Shown here one piece after another: positions 8,188-11,212 of a stretch of DNA of 11,212 nucleotides (its first letter is position 1; the number at the start of each line of letters is the position of its first letter). The DNA comes from Pseudomonadota bacterium. GTDB taxonomy: Bacteria > Pseudomonadota > Alphaproteobacteria > Rhizobiales > Hyphomicrobiaceae. The stretch lies in the NCBI GenBank assembly GCA_021813195.1, contig JAKALI010000072.1, positions 1 to 11,212 on the forward strand, in the 5' to 3' direction. A program made the translations under genes and the position numbers. The notes beneath the pieces were generated by a model that searched no databases, had not been told where the DNA came from, and saw nothing but the letters and a program-made list of their open reading frames with translations.

Positions 8188-8210
8188 CGCGCGGGGTATC
8201 CCGTCGCGCG
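8188..8210 (-). promoter_or_regulatory. Leader hairpin 3
   Basis: CGCGCG (8210-8205) pairs with CGCGCG (8193-8188). After a 2-nt bulge, GGG (8202-8200) pairs with CCC (8196-8194) around an AUA loop. It is the hairpin nearest the ytkA-like ribosome-binding site. Confidence 0.5.
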
Positions 8211-8212
8211 AT

Positions 8213-8231
8213 GCTTGGCGGATGGCCAAGC
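8213..8231 (-). promoter_or_regulatory. Leader hairpin 2
   Basis: GCUUGGC (8231-8225) and GCCAAGC (8219-8213) form a perfect 7-bp stem with a 5-nt loop CAUCC. There is no U-run after it. Confidence 0.55.
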
Positions 8232-8238
8232 GCCAGCA

Positions 8239-8258
8239 CCCGCGCGCATCGGCGCGGG
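8239..8258 (-). promoter_or_regulatory. Leader hairpin 1
   Basis: CCCGCGC (8258-8252) and GCGCGGG (8245-8239) form a perfect 7-bp stem with a 6-nt loop, extendable by one G-U pair. No U-run follows, so it is not a standard terminator. Confidence 0.55.
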
Positions 8259-8273
8259 CAAGTCTTCGATGGA

Positions 8274-8666
8274 TCAGGTTCGAGGAGGAGGTGGTGGCGG
8301 AGCGCGCGACCAGTCCGGCGGCTCGAGTAGGCCGGCGCTGCGCCGGTGTCCGACGATCGAGCCGTGGAGCAACCGATCGAGCGGCAGCGCACCAAAGATC
8401 TTGAAGCACTTCGCCGCGCAGTTCTCGAGCGGACAGGACTTGCCGGGATCACAGTCGGGGCAATCGGCGGGACCTGACTTGCCCATCATCCTGTCACAAT
8501 CGGTCATTTCCGCCATGCTGGACATGTCGGGAGGACCGAACATAGAGGCGCTCTGATCCGTCGCCCCATGCTTCGCCAGGTGCGGCCCGGCGAGCGCCGC
8601 GCTGATTGGCGCGCTTGCAACAGCCAGCACGACGAGCAGGACGACAATGAAGCGCTGCAAAGACAC
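8274..8666 (-). CDS. CutF-like exported Cys-rich protein with C-terminal polyproline, first gene of the cus operon
   Basis: This 130-residue protein starts with GTG at 8666, chosen because GAGGAGG at 8681-8675 is 8 nt upstream and no in-frame ATG lies upstream before a stop. The signal peptide covers about 1-26 (LQRF, hydrophobic core, AALA before GP). The mature part has H29 and H33; six Met between 42 and 61; and six Cys at 57, 69, 72, 78, 83 and 87, giving a CxxC (CPDC) and a CxxxC (CAAKC). The C-terminus reads SRAPPPPPPRT and then stop. The prolines use CCG, CCA, CCA, CCT, CCT, CCT, and A/T-ending codons look unusual in such GC-rich DNA. Signal peptide, CxxxC and a proline-rich end upstream of copper genes match R. 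capsulatus CutF, a Cu-sensing nascent chain. DUF2946/CruR-type copper-responsive upstream ORFs are an alternative relation. It could also act simply as a periplasmic copper buffer. Confidence 0.82.
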   Translation of the reverse strand: MSLQRFIVVLLVVLAVASAPISAALAGPHLAKHGATDQSASMFGPPDMSSMAEMTDCDRMMGKSGPADCPDCDPGKSCPLENCAAKCFKIFGALPLDRLLHGSIVGHRRSAGLLEPPDWSRAPPPPPPRT

Positions 8667-8674
8667 GGCCTGAG

Positions 8675-8681
8675 CCTCCTC
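8675..8681 (-). promoter_or_regulatory. Strong ribosome-binding site deciding the GTG start of the CutF-like gene
   Basis: GAGGAGG on the minus strand, with an 8-nt spacer to GTG (8666-8664). No other start candidate in this frame lies near it, so it fixes the start. It predicts efficient initiation despite the GTG, as suits a leader that must be translated often. Confidence 0.8.
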
Positions 8682-8708
8682 GCATGCATCATCCGCTCTT
8701 AGCGTCGC

Positions 8709-8722
8709 AGGTCAAGTGACCT
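8709..8722. promoter_or_regulatory. Candidate operator palindrome upstream of the cus operon
   Basis: AGGTCA-AG-TGACCT is a perfect 6-bp inverted repeat with 2-bp spacing, 43 nt upstream of the CutF-like start. On the minus strand it overlaps TTGACC (8715-8710), a fair -35 hexamer, but the -10 positions 17-18 bp on (ATGATG/TGATGC) are poor. A MerR-type site would normally lie between -35 and -10, so CueR is not clearly supported. Confidence 0.4.
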
Positions 8723-9051
8723 TCTATCAAATGCGTTCACGGCATCGCGCATGTGACGCCAATACGGTTAAGCGCATGTGATTGCCGATCAGTGGCAGCT
8801 CTGTGCTTCGTCCGGCACGGTCTACTGCGGTTCGCATCGCCCGAACACTCAAGAGAGACCGGCGACTGCCCCTTGCCGAGACCATACCCTCCTCCCGCGC
8901 GAAACGCCGCTCGTAGATTTCAGCGTTGTTGCAGACCGGATCACCTCCCGCGGCGTCGCAGTAGCCCCCTCAACAACGGGACTGACGCAGGAACAGGATT
9001 CGGACAATAGTTGCGGGCGGCGCCGAGACGGGCACCGCGATGAAAGAGCAC

Positions 9052-9056
9052 AGAGG
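9052..9056 (+). promoter_or_regulatory. Ribosome-binding site of sdaA
   Basis: AGAGG ends 5 nt before the ATG at 9062. Translation from this ATG begins [20 protein letters not shown], the canonical N-terminus of the family, so start and site agree. Confidence 0.7.
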
Positions 9057-9061
9057 CGCGC

Positions 9062-10462
9062 ATGTTTCTTTCCGTCTTCGACATCTTCAAGATCGGCATC
9101 GGCCCATCGTCGTCGCATACGATGGGGCCGATGATCGCCGCCGTTCGTTTCCTCGATGAGTTGCGTTCCATTTCGGCCACGCTCTCCGATGATCGTCGGC
9201 CGAGCCGCATCTCAGCGTCGCTCCACGGCTCTCTGGCCTTTACCGGCAAGGGCCACGCGACGGACCGTGCCGTCATGCTCGGACTTCTGGGGTTCCTGCC
9301 CGATACTCTCGACCCCGATGCGGCCGAACAGCTGGAAGAGGGCCTCCGTCAATCCGGCGTCGTCGAGGTCTCTGGGATTGGCCAACTCGCGTTTTCTCCG
9401 CAGTCCGACCTCGTCTTCGACTACGGCCCGCCACTGCCTGGTCATGCGAATGGCCTCATCCTGTCCGCAGTCGATCTGATTGGCAGGCTCGTGTTCCGTC
9501 GAACCTACTACTCCATAGGGGGCGGCTTCGTCGTGACCGATGACGAGCTTGCCGGACGACATGCGAACACATCCGCCGCCGATGCGCTGGCGGCATGCCC
9601 CTTCCCCTTCTCGAGCGCAGCCGAGATGCTGGCCATGGGCCGCGCCTCCGGCCTTGGCATTGCCGATATGAAGCGACGCAATGAGGTCGCGCTCTCAGGT
9701 GGCGAACTCGACGCGCGGCTCCACAAGATCTGGCACGCGATGAACGGCTGCATCGAGCGTGGCCTGCGTCAGGAGGGCATCCTTCCGGGCGGCTTGCAGG
9801 TTCGACGTCGCGCACGCGCTATCCACGAGCAACTAATGGCCGAGCGTCGTTCGAACACGTCCCAGCCGCATGTCGCCAACGACTGGTTGTCGGCATATGC
9901 GATGGCCGTGAACGAGGAGAATGCTGCGGGCGGCCGTGTCGTCACGTCTCCCACGAACGGTGCGGCGGGTGTGGTCCCGGCGGTCATGCGCTATTATCAA
10001 GACCACTGCCACGACGCCCGGCCGGAGGGCCTGCAGGACTTTCTTCTCGTGGCCGCAGCCATCGGCGGACTTATCAAGCACAATGCCTCGATCTCGGGAG
10101 CCGAGGTCGGTTGCCAGGGTGAAGTCGGATCAGCTTCGGCAATGGCCGCCGCCGGGCTCTGTGCAGCGCTAGGAGGAACCAACGAGCAGATCGAGAACGC
10201 TGCAGAAATCGCTCTCGAGCATCACCTCGGCATGACCTGCGACCCGGCGAAGGGATTGGTGCAGGTGCCGTGCATCGAACGCAACGCGTTTGGTGCGATC
10301 AAGGCCGTTTCCGCTGCAAGCCTCGCTTTGAGAGGTGACGGCCAGCACTTCATGCCGCTCGATAACTGCATCGAGACCATGCGGCAGACCGGTCTCGACA
10401 TGAACGTCAAGTACAAGGAGACATCGGTCGGCGGACTGGCCGTAAACCTGCCGGGGTGCTGA
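9062..10462 (+). CDS. sdaA: L-serine dehydratase, single-chain [4Fe-4S] type
   Basis: The enzyme converts L-serine to pyruvate and ammonia in the cytosol using an oxygen-sensitive [4Fe-4S] cluster, feeding serine carbon into central metabolism. At 466 residues it has the usual length of fused bacterial enzymes. The N-terminal (beta) domain covers about 3-155, with [15 protein letters not shown] (9-23) and [16 protein letters not shown] (55-70). The catalytic (alpha) domain follows, with SPTNGAAG (296-303) and [20 protein letters not shown] (339-358). Cluster cysteines are C351, C393 and C404; their 42 and 11 residue spacing equals that of C343, C385 and C396 in the Legionella enzyme. The last residue is C466, the tail Cys that plugs the active site in that enzyme. 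It is divergent from the cus operon and separated from it by about 395 nt. I see no link to metal resistance apart from copper's known toxicity to Fe-S dehydratases. Confidence 0.97.
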   Translation: MFLSVFDIFKIGIGPSSSHTMGPMIAAVRFLDELRSISATLSDDRRPSRISASLHGSLAFTGKGHATDRAVMLGLLGFLPDTLDPDAAEQLEEGLRQSGVVEVSGIGQLAFSPQSDLVFDYGPPLPGHANGLILSAVDLIGRLVFRRTYYSIGGGFVVTDDELAGRHANTSAADALAACPFPFSSAAEMLAMGRASGLGIADMKRRNEVALSGGELDARLHKIWHAMNGCIERGLRQEGILPGGLQVRRRARAIHEQLMAERRSNTSQPHVANDWLSAYAMAVNEENAAGGRVVTSPTNGAAGVVPAVMRYYQDHCHDARPEGLQDFLLVAAAIGGLIKHNASISGAEVGCQGEVGSASAMAAAGLCAALGGTNEQIENAAEIALEHHLGMTCDPAKGLVQVPCIERNAFGAIKAVSAASLALRGDGQHFMPLDNCIETMRQTGLDMNVKYKETSVGGLAVNLPGC

Positions 10463-10984
10463 CATGCTGGATTGATGCGATCACTGGGGGCTGCGTGAGA
10501 ACGCGCCGATGAGTCGAGGATCGGCAAATTCCTAGCGCCAGGATCACCGCCAGCGTGGGTTTCCACGGCCAGCCCAGTGTATCAATCGGACTCCAAGGTT
10601 CACCAAACGACTCTGCTCCATTGAAATCCAACTGCTGATCAGACCACTGTCAACCGACTATGCCCACGCCGACCGCCCGGCCAAGCGCGTCGGTAGCACC
10701 ATCATCGGCGCCTCGGTGCCTGCAATCGGATCCACACTCGCCGCGTGCTTTGACCTCAACTACGAGACCGGCGTCGGGACCTCTGCGGGACATAGGCCCG
10801 CGACCCGCCGTCATGACACTCGCCGCGTTGTCTCCACGCCGCAAGCTCGCCGCCTTCGCGGACGCTGTCGATCTCACTTGCGTCGGCCCGACCTCTTTCT
10901 CGTTCGAGCGGAGCAGGATTCCCATTGATGGTTCGGCACTGCATCGCGACCCTCCAATTCCAACGATTGAAAACGGAGGACGGG
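10463..10984. other. Region without a recognised gene
   Basis: About 520 nt between sdaA and the broken regulator gene. Frames stay open for long stretches on both strands (for example 10650-11174 minus and roughly 10639 onward plus), but the translations are low-complexity, resemble no family I know and lack ribosome-binding sites. A small hairpin CGTGG-GTTT-CCACG sits at 10554-10567, without a T-run. I find no clear terminator for sdaA, no tRNA and no inverted-repeat element ends. Confidence 0.5.
10975..10980 (+). promoter_or_regulatory. Ribosome-binding site of the XRE-family gene
   Basis: GGAGGA ends 4 nt before the ATG at 10985. It favours this start over the upstream in-frame ATGs at 10925 and 10928. 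Confidence 0.65.
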
Positions 10985-11212
10985 ATGAAGTCGAAACTGC
11001 TCGTGCTTGGGAAGCACCTGCGCGAGGCTCGCTTGCGAGCCGGACTTTCTCAGGTCGATATCGCCAACGGATCGGCAAATCGAAACAGCTCGCCTCGGCG
11101 CGGGAGGCCGGGCGGGCCGAGATGACCGCGACGACGCTCGGCGACTTCGCCCGGATCGCGTCCACCGATGCCAACTGGCTCCTGTCTGGGACGCAGAACG
11201 CGAAGAGTGGCA
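10985..11212 (+). pseudogene. XRE-family HTH regulator with an apparent 1-nt frameshift, cut by window edge
   Basis: The first 27 codons encode the start of a Cro/cI (XRE) helix-turn-helix: GKHLREARLRAGLSQVDIA. After GCC (11063-11065) this frame degenerates and stops at 11123-11125. The frame one step over, starting at CGG (11068), continues as RIGKSKQLASAREAGRAEM and then TATTLGDFARIA, which is the rest of the same domain (helix 3, then helices 4-5). Inserting one base after 11067 (AAG, then CGG) joins the two as VDIAKRIGKSKQ. So a single-base deletion, or a sequencing error, splits the gene. A further oddity is Arg (CGG) in SAREAGR where the family usually has Trp (TGG) in SAWE. The joined frame is open to the right edge (75 codons plus one base), so the full length is unknown. 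It would be a DNA-binding regulator; the target is unknown. Confidence 0.75.

Larger units (their letters stand above)
8165..8276 (-). promoter_or_regulatory. Candidate translational switch: four-stem leader RNA between CutF-like gene and ytkA-cusBA
   Basis: On the minus-strand transcript, a closing stem pairs UGAUCC (8276-8271, including the stop codon of the Cys-rich gene) with GGAUCA (8170-8165, including part of the next ribosome-binding site). After a small internal loop it continues with UCGAAG (8269-8264) pairing UUUCGA (8179-8174), one pair being G-U. Inside lie three consecutive hairpins at 8258-8239, 8231-8213 and 8210-8188, giving a cloverleaf-like fold. None has a U-tract, so intrinsic termination is unlikely. 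A ribosome delayed on the six-proline end of the upstream gene would cover the left arm and free the ribosome-binding site. This matches the principle reported for R. capsulatus CutF/cutO. The pairing was read by eye; the function is inferred. Confidence 0.55.
8667..9061. other. Divergent intergenic region between the cus operon and sdaA
   Basis: About 395 nt. Short open frames exist on both strands but none has a good ribosome-binding site, recognisable family or plausible composition. The left third has a palindrome (8709-8722) and a 10-bp direct repeat (GCGCATGTGA at 8747-8756 and 8772-8781), suggesting control sites for the cus operon. From about 8790 to 9040 I see nothing I can name. I looked for a glycine riboswitch before the serine dehydratase and do not find its conserved core. 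Confidence 0.5.

Noticed and set aside
8188..8258. Leader hairpins as Rho-independent terminators
   Set aside because: The stems are GC-rich but none is followed by a U-run on the minus-strand transcript, and the genes on both sides look like one operon.
8160..8261. Longer YtkA-like start at 8261 (166 residues)
   Set aside because: It would start inside the leader structure without a ribosome-binding site and would bury the signal peptide behind 34 non-conserved residues.
8840..9060. Glycine riboswitch before the serine dehydratase
   Set aside because: Fragments such as GAGAGACCGGC and GGCGCCGA recall the aptamer, but the conserved core (GCCGAAGG and CTCTCAGGCAAAAGGAC-type ends) is missing in either orientation.
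8778..9134. 118-codon plus-strand frame upstream of and overlapping sdaA
   Set aside because: It runs into the sdaA start in another frame, has no ribosome-binding site and the translation resembles nothing.
10518..11080. 12-nt direct repeat GGATCGGCAAAT at 10518-10529 and 11069-11080
   Set aside because: A match of this length is expected a few times by chance in 11 kb, and the flanks do not match.
10650..11174. 174-codon open frame on the minus strand
   Set aside because: It lies opposite the well-supported XRE start, has a low-complexity composition, no ribosome-binding site that I can see and no known motif.
1..11212. CRISPR arrays, tRNA/rRNA genes, insertion sequences
   Set aside because: I saw no regularly spaced repeats, no tRNA-like or rRNA sequence, and no transposase or terminal inverted repeats.

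Overview
This is a GC-rich window whose protein families and sequence style suggest an alphaproteobacterium, probably Hyphomicrobiales (Rhizobiales). That is inferred from style; no rRNA or other taxonomic marker is present. Most of the window is a copper (possibly also silver) resistance region.

Layout. (1) Positions 2-3110, plus strand: a copper P1B-type ATPase truncated by the left edge; a small four-helix membrane protein 3 nt after it; then, after a 265-nt gap with its own candidate promoter, a periplasmic Met-rich Spy/CpxP-like protein. (2) Positions 3186-8666, minus strand, convergent with the first block: a four-gene operon read from right to left. It encodes a small exported Cys-rich protein (GTG start), a YtkA/FixH-like periplasmic protein, the CusB-type adaptor and the CusA-type RND pump. 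The last two overlap by ATGA. (3) Positions 8667-9061: a non-coding divergent region. (4) Positions 9062-10462, plus strand: a complete single-chain [4Fe-4S] L-serine dehydratase, which looks like unrelated housekeeping metabolism. (5) Positions 10463-11212: about 520 nt without a recognisable gene, then the start of an XRE-family regulator gene broken by an apparent 1-nt deletion and cut by the right edge.

How the genes work together. The ATPase would move cytosolic Cu(I) to the periplasm. The Met-rich Spy-like protein, the YtkA-like protein and the CusB N-terminus could bind or hand on periplasmic copper. CusBA would expel it, but no outer-membrane channel (CusC) and no CusF is encoded here.

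The most interesting item is the leader of the cus operon. The first gene has a signal peptide, a Cys-rich segment with CxxC and CxxxC motifs, and ends in six prolines plus Arg-Thr right before the stop. The next 114 nt can fold into three hairpins enclosed by a stem that pairs the stop-codon region with the ribosome-binding site of the next gene. This is the architecture described for Rhodobacter capsulatus CutF, a nascent exported copper sensor controlling cutO translation. Here it would control a CusBA efflux system. The resemblance is seen in the sequence; the mechanism in this organism is inference.
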